A DNA stretch of 64,000 nt from Cycas panzhihuaensis (Eukaryota; Cycadophyta): the NCBI GenBank assembly GCA_023213395.1, contig CM041465.1, positions 88,047,741 through 88,111,740 on the forward strand. Reading direction: 5' to 3'. The position numbers and the translations under genes are program-made. Positions 35,818 through 48,369 of the stretch are shown here, piece by piece. The notes below the pieces were generated by a model. It ran no database searches. It saw only the letters and a list, made by a program, of their open reading frames with translations, and had not been told where the DNA came from. Each line of letters starts with the position of its first letter. Positions within the stretch are counted from its first letter, which is position 1.

Positions 35818-36163
35818 GGAGGAGAAATATTGGAATAATGCCCATTGGGGCTTGTATCTGCCTAGGGTTAATTGTCTATATTAGGATGATAACCTAGATA
35901 TTAGCAAACATATCATGGTGACTCTATGTCAAACCACTAGCTATAAATAGGCGTACCTTATCAAATATTGATGACATCTATTTTGGTGTTTGTCAATGCC
36001 TATTTGTGGTGGACATTGAGTAGTGTACCACATCCTGATAATATCTTGCCTATTTATCTATGGGGTCTAAAGACTTGGTGTTTATCAATACTACCACTCT
36101 ATCAGGTTGATGGTTAACTCTCTAATGTATTCTCTATGTTCCCTTTGTTTTATGATTCCATCA
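35818..36163 (+). repeat. polypurine tract and 3' LTR of copia B
   Basis: A purine-rich GGAGGAGAAA-like tract precedes TATTGGAATAATGCC at 35828. The LTR ends ATTCCATCA at 36163, followed by AGGTG (36164-36168). It is the partner of 5095-5431. Confidence 0.82.
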
Positions 36164-36168
36164 AGGTG

Positions 36169-37308
36169 CTCCTATGTTCAAAGGCTATTTACCTTGCATA
36201 GAAAGGTTTGATGAGAAGAGAAGGGCAGTTCATATACTAGATAAAGAATATATAATCTACTATGGCTAAATATAGTTTTTAATTATATTTAGTTTGAAAT
36301 GGCTATTATGGCTGATAAGGAGTTAGCACAAGTTATGTATGGCTAGATGATTGAAAACCTAAAAATTTAGCTAAGTAGGCTTAAAATTGAGCTAGTAATA
36401 TTTATTTAGAGATCTAGAAATGGGTTCTACTTCTTTTTAAAATCTTGGTAAAGGAAGATATAGAAATAATAGACAAGACTATAGTATATATTATCTATTA
36501 CATTTAGAAAGGAAAGTAATATTTTATTGACATGATATGGTGAGTTCATTTCTCACTCACAAACTATAGAGGATTAAAGAAGGATGTAATTTCCATATGA
36601 TGGAATATTTAAACTATGACATTCTTGGCTCTTTTCAACTACAACCACCATTTTTAATGTATTAAAAGAACCATAAAGTAGGCATGATAATTCCTTTATA
36701 TTACCCCAAGTTTTGGAATTGTAAACACCCCTTCTTTTCCTATGAACTTAAATATAAGTTCTTTGTTTTTATTGAAAGGGCTCTGGGAAGACCTTGGAGG
36801 ATCAATGAAAAGGTATAATTATGGTTAGATGAGGTAGGAAAGGAAATAAATAGAGATTTTATCTTTTCCCAAAGTATTACATCATCTAGTTTAATGGATT
36901 TTTAGGTTTTATTTTCTATCTTCCAAGTATCTATAGCATAGATTGTACTTTATGTAGATATTTAATTGATGCTCCTTAATAAAAGTCATAATGAGCCATA
37001 AATAGAAGAAGGCTCTATTCTGTGAGGTTTCTTATAGTAATTATCTATTAGCAAGTGGACAAATAATCAATAATAGCCCTTAATATTATAGAGTATACAA
37101 TCTTCAAGTTGAAGAAGACTATTGAAAGGTACTATTACCTAGATGGGGTTATGGCCTAACATTTAGCTTCATATGGGATGTATTAGTTAGTGAACCAACC
37201 TAATGTTTATGAACCATTTAGGAACCTTGGATTAGAAGATAAGGTTTTATAGGATGTAGCTCAAATATTATCTCTTAAATAATAAGACAACTCAATTTGG
37301 GAAACTAG
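36169..37308. other. gene-free stretch
   Basis: AT-rich with no domain on either strand. It is the sequence right of the nest, i.e. the pre-insertion neighbour of 5089 and below. Confidence 0.5.
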
Positions 37309-37390
37309 AGAGGGTGCAAACTAGAGTAGAAGTAGGCATCATACATAGGAGAGGGTGCAAACTAGAGTAGAAGTAGGCATCATACATAGG
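37309..37390 (+). repeat. exact tandem duplication, 41-bp unit
   Basis: Two identical units, 37309-37349 and 37350-37390, beginning AGAGGGTGCAAACTAGAG. Perfect identity means a recent event compared with the surrounding decay. Confidence 0.92.
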
Positions 37391-37550
37391 GTTTCTAAAT
37401 CTACCAAGGTCATTTACCAAAGGGATAAAAATGCAAAGCCATGGATATGGAGAAAAGTAGTTAGATCTCTTCTTCTATCTCTTCTAAAAGAATAAGTGAA
37501 CCTGCTTTTAAAGATTTTCTTAATAAAAATATTAAATAAAAGATAAGCAG

Positions 37551-37757
37551 TATAACATAAAATGTAATAATATAAGGTGATATAACTATAAATAAACCAA
37601 AGAATGAAGTACATATAATCACATAAGACAATAAAGCTTGTGGGAAATGATCATATTTACAAGCTTTATTATCTTACATGTTTGTACATACTTCATTCTT
37701 TGATTTATTTATAGTTTATATCTTTAATCACCTCATGTTATTACATATTATGTTATG
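37551..37757. repeat. foldback (hairpin) element
   Basis: Left arm 37551-37641 and right arm 37659-37757 are imperfect reverse complements around a 17-base loop. Matching blocks include AATAAAGCTTGT / ACAAGCTTTATT, GAATGAAGTA / TACTTCATTC and CTATAAATAAA / TTTATTTATAG. No coding capacity. It looks like a MITE or foldback repeat. A one-arm relative lies at 41222-41335, which supports a dispersed family. Confidence 0.82.
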
Positions 37758-40700
37758 ATATATATCCTTTTATAATATGGTCATTGGGGCTTGGGTTGTA
37801 TCTAAACAAAATATCTCTCAACCTGTAAAATGTTTCTCTTATTTCAAATTTAGGCTAAGAGATATAAAGTCTAAGGGAACCTAAGTGACCACTGTTATCT
37901 GATTCCTAAGAAGGAGTCTCCACCTGATCGTTTCATTTAATGAGAATATGAATGAATGAGGTAACGAAAGGCTAGAATATGTGGGGGTGATTGAATCCAC
38001 TAGGTTACACAATTGGATGGAGGAGTTCTAAGTTCAGATTATGCTAACAATATTTCTTGTGTCCTTCCTACGGACTTCTTTCCTCTTATTCTTTCAACCT
38101 TTAGAATTGTACTTAAATGAAGGAGAAGGGTTAAGCGATGAAAAGGTTTTTGGCTTTTTTTCCCTATTTATTTTTTGTGTTTATTGTTTTTCTTTTTTTT
38201 TTTTACTTCCAATGAAATGAAATAAAGAATGATTAATGAAGCTACAATGATTATCCACCTAGTTTTTCAAAATATAAATAAGAGAACTAAACACACATGC
38301 AACCTTTTTTTATTTCTTGTTGAAGATGAGACATGTTAAAGATTAAACACAAAACAACTTTATTTGAGGTGTAACATACACTTTTTCTACAAAAAAAAAA
38401 AAAACTATTATGAAATGTAACTAACTCCACTTGTAACTATGTATATAAAATTGCCAAGAGATTCAATAATATGCAATTTTAATATGAGGCTTTTCATTAC
38501 AATTACATGCTATCTTTCTTTTGGGTAATGCTTCTATAATGAAAAGAGAGATTTATAAAGATTTACTACTACTGTTATAAATGATTTTCAAATCATAAAG
38601 AGTGCATGTAACCAATTATATCCAAGTCATAAACCTCAAGCAAGCAATAAATCAAAGGAATAAAGAAGTTCTATCACAATTGGAGTCTATAAGAAACCAA
38701 AGGGATCCTTGAACCTCTTATGATTTGATCAAATTAAGCACATATCATTACCAAATTTAGATTTCCTTTTTAAAGTAGATGAATAAACTAAACAGTGAAA
38801 TCATGTAAGAATAATACCATGACTTCTTTTCTATTTTAAAAAATCATGCCTGAGAATAACTTTATTTCTTTCATATGATCAAGATACTTCTAATTCTTCC
38901 TTTAAAACTAACAAAGGAGAAAGAGGAACAAGAATCATATGCTCAACTATAGCCACAAGCAAGTTAAAGATGAAAGTAAGCCTCTTGGAATTTAGATAGC
39001 TGCAAAAGAATGGGAAAGAGAAGCTATTTTGTGAATGAAGAGATGAGCATTTTTTACACTAGTCTTCTCTCCTTTTGTCCTACAAAGGCAAACATTTTAG
39101 CCTAATTTCTAAGATAAAAAAGAGTATAGAGACACCACAAATACCAGCAAAAAGAATAATAAGATTTTGAATATAAATAGTGATCAAAGATTAACAAAAT
39201 CACAAGAGTTCTTAATAGAAAATATCTTATTAGGAATAAAGGAGTTTAAAGCTAAAAACCTTAAGAGGAATTAAGAAATTTAAAGAACCAACCATAAAAA
39301 ACTTGAGCATTAGTGAAATAACAATTGAAGCATCAAAGTCTCCTCTTGATTTCACCCTTTTTCATCTCAAGAAATAGTCTTTCAAGTCATAACAGTAGAA
39401 AACCTCAAAAAATCTCTAAAAAATCTCAAGGAAGCTATCTCAAACTTGATTTCTAGCTCTCAAAATTTAAATGATAAACAACAATAGAGTTAGGGTTCAA
39501 TATGGGCATGAAAGAGATAAGTTTGCACCAAATCTAGGTGGCAGCATATAAAATTCTGATGTTCTGGATGAGTTTTACATGCATGACAGTAAAAAGCATG
39601 ACCGGTCACATTTTAAGACCAACAAAAAACGTGACTTTATACTAAAAATATGATTGATTGCATATTTGGCAAGATCAAAAACATGATAAATTAGGAGTTC
39701 AAAAATGGCTCATTAAAAGTTTAAAAAATATTTTTTATTAATGAATCGAAGCACAGATGACTTAATTAATGAGAAAAGAGGCCCAAAGTAATGAAATTGT
39801 TAAGCACAAGCCCAAAAATTAATTAAAAAGATAATGTAAGGGTGAAACCAAGATAAAAACATAAAAAAAGAAAGGTTCTAAAAGAAGAATTGAACTAAAA
39901 TAATTATGAAAGAAAAGAATTTAGTGCCATGGGTATCAGTCATTGGCAGGTGATAGCATATTCATATAACAATCATCATTCAACATACATCATCACTAAA
40001 ATCAATACAACATTTCATCAAAACATGGCCTAATGCATATAAAATAAGTCTAATCAATCATCCTCACATTAAAAAAATACAAGAAATATGCTAAAAGTGA
40101 TGAGGGCTAGGTTTTGATGAAACACACGGTATTAGAGCAAGATACTATGATCTTGTAGAGTAAAGCATATCTGAGTAAGAAGATTGAGGAGACCTCATGA
40201 AGGAGACTTCAATTAAGGATTCAAATAAAAGAAGAGCTAAGGATAACCTATATTAGGAGAAATTTAATAAGTAGATGTGATCATGATACATAGACATCAG
40301 TGATAGAGCCAGTATTAGCTAAAATTAAAGATTGTTAATTCTATTTGGTGAGTTTGATTTACATGTAGATTTTTATTTATGCATATGGCACCTTTATTAA
40401 ACATGCAAAGTTGTTATGGTGAGAACACAAGTATGAATTTATTTCTTGATATGATTATTAATGTTATTATTGAGTAAACTTAACTAGATATATTCTCTTA
40501 TATATAAGCCAATGGGAACACTATATTAGCAATACATATTATAATTAAATGTTTAACCTTGGCAGTTTAAATGTCAATGGTAATACTATATAAAAATATT
40601 ATAGAAAATACTTTTTACAAGATTAAAATAAGGGTTTGACAAGTTTATTAGGTGAAGCTCAAGGATTTGATAGATTAGTACAGATGAGAAAAATATATGC

Positions 40701-41221
40701 AATTATGCTACCATGGAAGAAATATATCATTAATACTCAACAATGCCCTAGCCTTTAGATGCAGCCAAAATTATAAATCTAAAGATAATTGACAACAAGG
40801 GCTATAGTTCTTATCTCCATGTGTTGTCTATAAGATGTTAAGAGAGAGCTATACCAATTATTTTTTAGATAATCTAATATTTTTTAACATTAGTATTATA
40901 AAATTTAATTAATTTTTATTTTGTGTCAAGTCTACAAAGCCCTTAGTGTGGTCACATGGTGGCTATGATATGACTAGAGTTGTTTTTGAAGGGGCCTTAA
41001 TTTTATTTTAACCTATTTTTTATTTTTTAATGATTTATTGGTAGTGTTTCCTCTATATCTTTTCATTGGGGTGTTAGAATTCAGTGTCATCTATTACATT
41101 AGGAAGATAATTAAGACATGGTTGAAATGGTTAGTTATATGACTCCTTTTGAGTTTTTTGTTATGCAGATTTTAATCAAGGAAGTTGTTTCTTATATTCT
41201 TATTTTAGAAAAAGATATACA
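37758..41221. other. gene-free AT-rich region
   Basis: No reading frame with a recognisable domain. Homopolymer runs are present (for example near 38195 and 38390). A single primer-site-like sequence is at 40127. Confidence 0.55.
40127..40138 (+). other. isolated tRNA-iMet-like primer site
   Basis: CGGTATTAGAGC differs from TGGTATCAGAGC at two positions and follows AAACACA, an LTR-end-like CA. It may mark the 5' LTR end of an unrecognised plus-strand LTR element. No partner LTR was found. Confidence 0.3.
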
Positions 41222-41335
41222 TTATAACATAATATATAAAAACATGAAGTGACTAAAGATATAAAATATTAATTAATTAAAAAATAAAGTGCGTATAAAC
41301 ATATAAGGCAATAAAGCTTGTGGAAAATGATAATT
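41222..41335. repeat. single-arm copy of the foldback repeat
   Basis: Resembles the left arm of 37551-37757 (TATAACATAATATA, ACATGAAGTGACTAAAGATA, GGCAATAAAGCTTGTGG), but the second arm is missing after the AAGCTTGT end. Confidence 0.7.
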
Positions 41336-42485
41336 AAGTATAATTGTCAAGCTCATAAGTGTAGAAACTTTATAAGAATGCTAATAATTCAAGACACAAA
41401 AGGTATATTTAAAGAGAATGGACTAGAGGCTTTATTTGAAAGCTAAAGAAGATGGAGGAGCAATGTGGTAATGTAGTCTAGCTCATATTGGCTTTATGTC
41501 AAAGATTTTAATATGTCCTAAATTAATTGGATTCTTAGCCTATTACCTAGTTCTTGATGTTTAGATAATTATGGGACCTAACAATCAACTACTGGCACTA
41601 CTAACATAGAGAACATTAGGATAATTTTTTATCTCCCTGAACCTAAGATTGCTTTTGACAATGATAAGTTATAGTCAACAGTAGATAAAGATAAGTAGTT
41701 GGAAATGCATATTGGGGAATGATATCTTAACTCTCCAAAGAGAAATATTAAAAAGGAGGGACTTAAATCTAAATTATTTAAGGATAATGTCAAGCTTTAG
41801 ATTTTACTCTTATTATAGGTATTTGGTTATAGTAATGATTCCTAACTCAAATTGATTCATGCATTTATAATTTTAAAATCTTTAAAGGAAAACTATTACA
41901 TAGATTAGGTCAAGATAGTAAGTAGAACTTTAGGTAATGTTTCCTATAATTTGAGAATAATATAGACATAATGGCAACAAGTAAGTGAAGGTATCTACTC
42001 ACCCTACTTAACATAGCTTAATGTAGCTTAGATTAGATGTTTTGTGAGTATATACCTTAGTTTGCTTATTTATTCATTATATGAGTTGATCATACCTTTT
42101 GTCAATGATGAATTTAATCATGGTTGATGGGTATATTAGTATGCCTTTGAGCTTAATGAGTTGAGAAAGACTGCCTAGTACCTCTACATGACACTATCTA
42201 TCCTTCTATTGCTCTGCTTACATCCTTCTTAATCTTACTTTGCTTTGTTAGCTTTATATTCAGTTATTTTTTGTCTTATTTCTCTATTTTATTCTCATCC
42301 CACCATCCTTCTTACCCATCCCACCATCTTTTAAGTTAGCCCACATTGATTGGTGAGTTTTTTTATTATTTTTTTGGCACAACAAACTCATATTTACTAG
42401 TACTTCACAGTACCATGAAGATTCTTTGTGGTATTGCACCAAACTTTGAAGTACCAATTTTTGCACTTATATTTTTTCTTTTAGT
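41336..42485. other. gene-free stretch
   Basis: AT-rich, with no domain or repeat recognised by eye. Confidence 0.5.
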
Positions 42486-42524
42486 CCCACATTTGGTCAT
42501 ATATTTATGACACCCAAATGTGGG
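42486..42524. repeat. inverted repeat, 11-bp perfect stem
   Basis: CCCACATTTGG (42486-42496) and CCAAATGTGGG (42514-42524) are exact reverse complements. Inside, TCAT/ATGA extends the pairing. It lies about 190 bp upstream of a TATA-like sequence. Confidence 0.7.
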
Positions 42525-42716
42525 CCTCATTTAATATCTAGCCAAATCTATAGATGGACCATTGGTTTCATCGAAACCATAGGCCATGTCATATCTAAAA
42601 ACCATGTCTCCTATCATTTTAGGCCAAATCCATAGGAGAGTGCCCATGGATTTAGGCCCATGATTCCATCCCATATATTGGGCTTGAAACCATGGGTTTA
42701 TCCCTCTACCCTCAAC

Positions 42717-42725
42717 TATATAAAT
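42717..42725 (+). promoter_or_regulatory. TATA-like box, possible gypsy LTR promoter
   Basis: TATATAAAT in a CT/CA-rich context (CTCAACTATATAAATCTCCC). Its position upstream of a plus-strand gypsy remnant and the LTR-like composition suggest the U3 part of a 5' LTR. No second LTR copy was found, so this remains a proposal. Confidence 0.35.
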
Positions 42726-42779
42726 CTCCCATTTTCCCAATTTAATGAGGTCAAGAAATTTCATGTTGAGATGCCATTA

Positions 42780-45700
42780 TGTTGCTAGAATCCTACTATA
42801 ACTATTGAATCCTCATTGGTCTTCATATTGGCTTCTACTTTGTGCTCCATTCTACTTGTTTCTTATGTTGGAGTATTCATGGGTTGGAGTTACATTAACA
42901 TAAGCATCCTCTTTACCATTCAAAATGGGGTAATCCCCCCATCACTTTGGTTGGTTCTTAAGGTTTGAATTAACTTTTTTATGGTTTATGGAGCATTGCT
43001 TTTCATCCTCTCTTTTTTCTAATTGATGTTGTTTCATTTCTTATTTTTCCACTATTTTTTACCTATTTGCCCCTTGTCCAAGTGCCATGTGTCTTATAGA
43101 AGGAAGAGTGACCATGTATTGCTTAGTAAGTCTCCAAATGAAGGGATCAATTAGCCATTTTTAAGGTCCCCTTTCCCATATCCCATCATCCATTTAATTG
43201 TTTTGGGTATTTTACTTAGCATTTAATTTTATTTATATCCTCCATATTACAAATTTAGTGTATACTATCAAGTTTTTTATAGGTGGAGGAGCTTATCTTC
43301 CTACAAAATTTGAGAGTGTTTAGAGTGGAATAGATCCCTTTTCCTCCCTTCCTTCTCAATCCCCTTCTTATCAAGTTTGAGTGCCTATTGTGTAGCTGGT
43401 ATGCTACCAAAGTTTTTCCACAAACATCAAATATAAGGTAAGCAACCAACCTTCTTTTTTCACTTTTTTCATGATATTCAAGGTTAGATTAGAAACTTTT
43501 TTCCATCATAATTTAATTTGGTAAGCAAAAATATTATTGAATTTTTGCTAGAAATTTGCTTTTTTACAGTTGTATACTCAACTAACCTTGTTGTAAGTCC
43601 ATTTGATGATTTAGCATATGAAAATTGCTATGAAAAAATATAAAAATTATGGATTTAGGTAGCTTGTTAGGTATTTCTCATCAAATCCCTCCTAAATAAT
43701 CTTCTTTTGCTTTTAAACAAAAAAGAAAAGAGAGAAATATCTTTCTTTTAGTTGATAGTTTTATTTTGAAAAAAGGGAAGGTACAAAATGTTAGTTTTCC
43801 TATCTATTTGAGCATTTGTGATTGATGTTCTTCTACCCTTACCCTTAAGTCGTTTATTCACTTTATAACGAGAAAGGAAAACCAATGAGAAAAAGAGGAT
43901 AAAAGGAACTTGTTTATATTACAGTTTTCATTGCATTATGCATCTTGTTTTGGTGACGTGTGTATATTTTCAAAGGCCAAATAAAGGAGAAGGTCTCACT
44001 TATTATAAGCCCTTGAATTCATGGGGCTATATTTGCTTTCAGTTAGTTAGGATTCTATGTTTTTTTCATGTAAGCATAAGTGTATGCTAGTTGCATTAGG
44101 GGTTTATCTCTCTACTTCTTTAGTCCTCATATGATAGAGTCCTTTCCATCAAAGTGGGGGGGTAATTTCTTTTATAATTAGGTGTTATTTTCAAATGAGA
44201 GGGGTTATCTTATGCCTATAGGTGTTGAGTCTCTTATCCATATTCTAAATAGGTAGTTAAAGGGTACCTATCCTCACCATGTGCTAACACATAGGGTATG
44301 GACAATTAAATGAACTTCATCTCTCATGTTGAGAGTGGTGGCCTTTATCTTCCTTCACCCTTATAGAGCTTGAGGTTTATTGGAATTAGATACAGGCACT
44401 ACTTGGCCACTTTTACATTCATGTAAGAGCCATCTCCAACATTGACAAGTCTCTACCAAATTATCTACGAGCAAAACTATCCTATTGTCTTAAGTCACTT
44501 AGACCTCTCACTCTAGGTAGTCTCTTCCTTTTCTTATAGATAGAGTCTATTGAATTAAGTAAAGTAGGAGTTAGGGGGTTAAGATATATCAATCATCCCA
44601 AGGGATTGTAGATGCCGTAGGTTAGGCATGTAGTTATGTAGGAGTTATGGGCACTCATGCTTAATCAACCCCCTTGTACCATGAGGGCATTTACATGTAC
44701 CTAGTCCTTCCAAAGATGTTAATATAGGTTTATTGATATTATCTTAGTATTTGCTAGCCTTATTTCATTTATATTTATTTTTTGGTCATTGCATATTTGT
44801 CTCATCTACCTAGTTATACCATCATTTTATCTTTTTATCTCGTAGTTAGCATTGTCCTTCTTTTTATTTTGATTTCACTTGGCACGTTGCACTCAGGCCA
44901 TATTACCCTTAGTCCTAACTAACCAATCAAGTGTCATCTTCCCTGCATGTATGTACATAAGATGCATAAGCATCCTATGGGGGTGTATATTCACACCCTT
45001 CCTTACTCTAGTCCTTATCACCCTTTAGGCCTTCCATGTGATAGTAATTTATACATCTTCTCCCCTCACTTGTATGTGTTCACTAGCAACTATACTAGGG
45101 ACTTGCCATTAGGGTATTAACTTTGTACTTCTTTACCTTCACCTTCCTCTTCCCTTTGCTTCAGTGCTTTGAGTTATGATGAGATTTTATTTATGGTTTG
45201 TGTGAGGATCCCTTACATGTTCCCCTTACTTTTAGGACCTTGATGCATGTCACCCCACTCTTTTTATCTATGTTCTTTCTCTTTTATTTTTTCTCTTATA
45301 TGTGATGAATTTCTCACCACCTTTGAGGCCTCTCTCCATATAAGTTTAATCTGATTTATCCACCTAACTCCTTACCTAATGAGTTATCTTCAATGATGGG
45401 TCAAATCCCTCTTGAGTGGTCTTAAGACCCTTTCCATCCGTATCCCTTCTACCAACCTCAGGACCCTTATCAGGCATAACATCCTTATTAAGCTTATGCT
45501 TAGGATTGGTCCCAAACCACTAAGTCTTACCCTTCTTGCCTACCTTATTAAGAAGGTGTGGACCTTGCCTATTAGGCCTATGATGTTAAAGTAGTTTTAT
45601 TATAACCTTATAGGCTCCCTTGCTCACATGATTGAGGTTGTCCATCCATATGATCCTTCTTAGATATTAGATCCATTAGCTCAATCCTTTTCTTTTGACT

Positions 45701-46240
45701 AATCCTAGAGGGTTGAGTAAGTATTAAACCTATTTCAAATCTAAAATATAGCTTGGAATACCATGGTTACCTTAAGAGCCCAATTTGAGGAAGTGGAAGG
45801 TGAAGCTACTTGTACTTGGGCATGTTGTTTAGTTACTAGCACCCTTGCCTCCTTTATACCCATCCCAACTTTATCATTATCTAGTCAACCTCAACCTACC
45901 TCTTAAACCATTTCTTAATCTACCCCTGTGCTCACCTATAGTAACCTAATCCATGGGTCCCTCATCTAAAGCAGTCTCCTAACCTTCTCAAGTTTTATCT
46001 TAGCTTAGGTCCTCCACTCCCCCTTTAATTCCTCCATTTCCTAGCTTGTATACCCCTATTACTTAGCCAAGTATCACTTAGATGCCAACTTGTGTTCCAC
46101 CTTTCCCACCTTGTCCTCATTACATAAGACTTAGCAGAGTCCCTTAGCCTCTTCCCTATCCTTATCATCCTAATACATCCACCTATATCCCACTTTCTTG
46201 TACTACTCAGTAGTGGGGGCATAATGGATCTCATCCTTTA
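42780..46240 (+). other. C-rich non-coding or unreadable part of gypsy element 1
   Basis: No domain is recognised. From about 43.9 kb on, the plus strand becomes C-rich and G-poor like the coding part that follows. Leader or N-terminal gag sequence is likely, but this cannot be proved by reading. Confidence 0.4.
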
Positions 46241-46249
46241 GCTACATAT

Positions 46250-47340
46250 GGTGTCAATCTACTTCACCCATGTGGGGTTGTCCCTCTAGTTAGAGGCCCA
46301 TATAGGTAAAACCATTTTCCTCACCCTTCATTATATTCTGCTCCTTCTTATCTATCTATCATACCCAAACTTATACCTACTTATCAAATTTCACCTACTC
46401 AATCCTACTAAGCTTAACTTACCCCTCTTTTTACCCCACCTTATATTATTGGTCCTCAGAGAGCTATGGCTTAAGGCAATCCACCCTACCAACCCCCTCT
46501 ATATAGTGCCTCAAGCTATGCTTACCTACCCCCTAATGGTCCTCACCCTTATGCCCAAATAGTATTGTCATACATGGGTTGGGCCATTCCCCAATTAACT
46601 CCTTAGTACTAACCCTACTAATAAGGGTATACCCCTTATTTATACCCTAATCTTACCTAATATATCAACCCCAAATTGCATATCCCCCTCTTGATCCTTT
46701 AGCCTAACCTAGGGAATATCCCTTTATTGATTATAGGACTAGACCTCTTTCTCTCAAAGCTTTGAGAACTAGTTTGCCTCCCCACCATCCTAAAGTGCTT
46801 AAGTTTAAAGGTACTTTATCCTAAGACCCTGTTGACTATATTTAGGAATTTTCCATGGTGTGTATTGATTATTGGTCCTACAACCATATATTGATGAAGT
46901 TATTTTTGAGATCTCTTTAGGGGGATTCTCTCAAATGATTTTAGCATCTCCCAACCCACTCTATCATTTGCTTTTAATAGTTGGTTGGCATTTTGATCAA
47001 CTATTTTGATGTTACTTACCCTTTTGAGAGTGGGGATAAAGCTCTTCTCTCTCTTAAATAAGGCCAAGATGAGCTCAACCAAGACTTTGTATGCCATTTT
47101 CATGATCTCCTCCATTCCTCCAAGGCCACACTACTTAAGGATATTAAAAGAGATATTTACATCAATACCCTTCTCTTAGAGGCCCACACTGAAGTACTCA
47201 AAATAAATGTAATGATGTGTGACTTTGTCGTAGTCAAGTGCATAGACCTTGAGTCCATCAAGATCTAAGGCAATCTTAAGAAGGTCAATAGACCTTCTCA
47301 GCACCATGAAGCAATCCCTCTCTTACAAAATCAAAGGCCA
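46250..47340 (+). pseudogene. gypsy 1 gag remnant with proline/tyrosine-rich N-part
   Basis: The upstream part (46250-46770) is low-complexity and rich in Pro, Tyr and Ser when read on the plus strand (PPYIIGPQRAMA, PPNGPHPYAQ). From about 46785 a retrotransposon Gag core is visible: VLKFKGTLS, stop, DPVDYI, then VCIDYWSYNHILMKLF and FESGDKALLSLK (47030), then FVCHFHDLLH. Gag forms the capsid-like particle. Many TAA/TAG stops; pseudogene. Confidence 0.68.
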
Positions 47341-48369
47341 TAGTGACCTATTCCTAGGACTCCTATTGGCAATGCTACTAAAATTATAAACTCACTCATG
47401 TTAGTCATTCACTTATTTGAGTAAGTTATCAAAGACCTAAAGCTCCAACCAACTCATCCCTAACCTAAGCCACTTGCTCTTTAACATAGGTATAAGCATA
47501 TCCACTAAGCTAACTAGACTATTGCTTAGCCTAATTTGGATAATCTCGCCCCTACCTAAGACAAGAAAACCTAACCCCCTTTTGAAAGGTAATGGTGCAT
47601 TATATATGGGAATTATACCCATGGCAATGCCCACTACTGGACCCAACATCTTAAGTAAGCATCCCCTTTGGATCACCCTTTACAACTTGCCTCTAAATTA
47701 AACCTTAACTAACCAATCCACCAAGATCCTTTCCCAAGCCATGATGCTCTTGAGTAACTAACCCAACAATATAACCAATGATGAATCGGATGACCCTAAC
47801 CCTAAAGGAAACCACTAGCTAGCCCTAACCATGACTAGTCTAAAGACAAGGCTTAAGCTAAGCCATAGGGTTTACTTTATATAAAATACGAGACTTAGCC
47901 TAGGCTACCTAATTATATAATGAGAAGGGTAAAAGTGTCCTCTAGATGTTGGATACTATCTAGGTTTTTCCTATGGCCCATGCTCAAGTAGTTAAGGAAA
48001 CTAGAGTAGCCTCCTCTCATTAACAACCACCCATTGACCCTTCTCTTAATGAGATCCCTATCTTACCTAATACGTTCCTTGTTCATCCTAATAGATATGA
48101 TTTTAGGAGGGCACTTCCCCAACCCATTAATAAGAGGAAATCTTTCTCCATTGTGGAGAAGCTACACACCATCTTCATGGGTATGTCCATAATGGATGTC
48201 TTGTGAAGCTGCCTTGACCAATAAAACCTATGTTTGGACGACCTTGGGCATAAGAAAGTTCTTATTCACACTGTTACCACCAACTTTTAAAACTAACCAA
48301 TCATTTATTTAAACCCTAATAACCTACCTCCTACCAAGGAGCATGAGTACTATTAGCACTATCCTTTTG

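Larger units (their letters stand above)
5095..36163 (+). mobile_element. Ty1/copia element B, outermost layer of the nest
   Basis: I read this as one plus-strand copia element whose two halves are 25 kb apart. The 5' LTR is at 5095-5431, with a primer site right after it. Its leader is cut at 6015 by copia A and resumes at 31213. Gag starts near 32709, and pol runs to a polypurine tract before the 3' LTR at 35828-36163. The two LTRs are about 336 bp, align end to end, and have near-matching 5-bp flanks (aggta, 5090-5094; aggtg, 36164-36168). Without inserts the element is about 5.9 kb. Most of the RT is missing. Confidence 0.78.

Noticed and set aside
42284-42764. Minus-strand open frames of 60 and 77 codons
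   Set aside because: They lie in LTR-like sequence with an inverted repeat and TATA-like box on the other strand; no domain.
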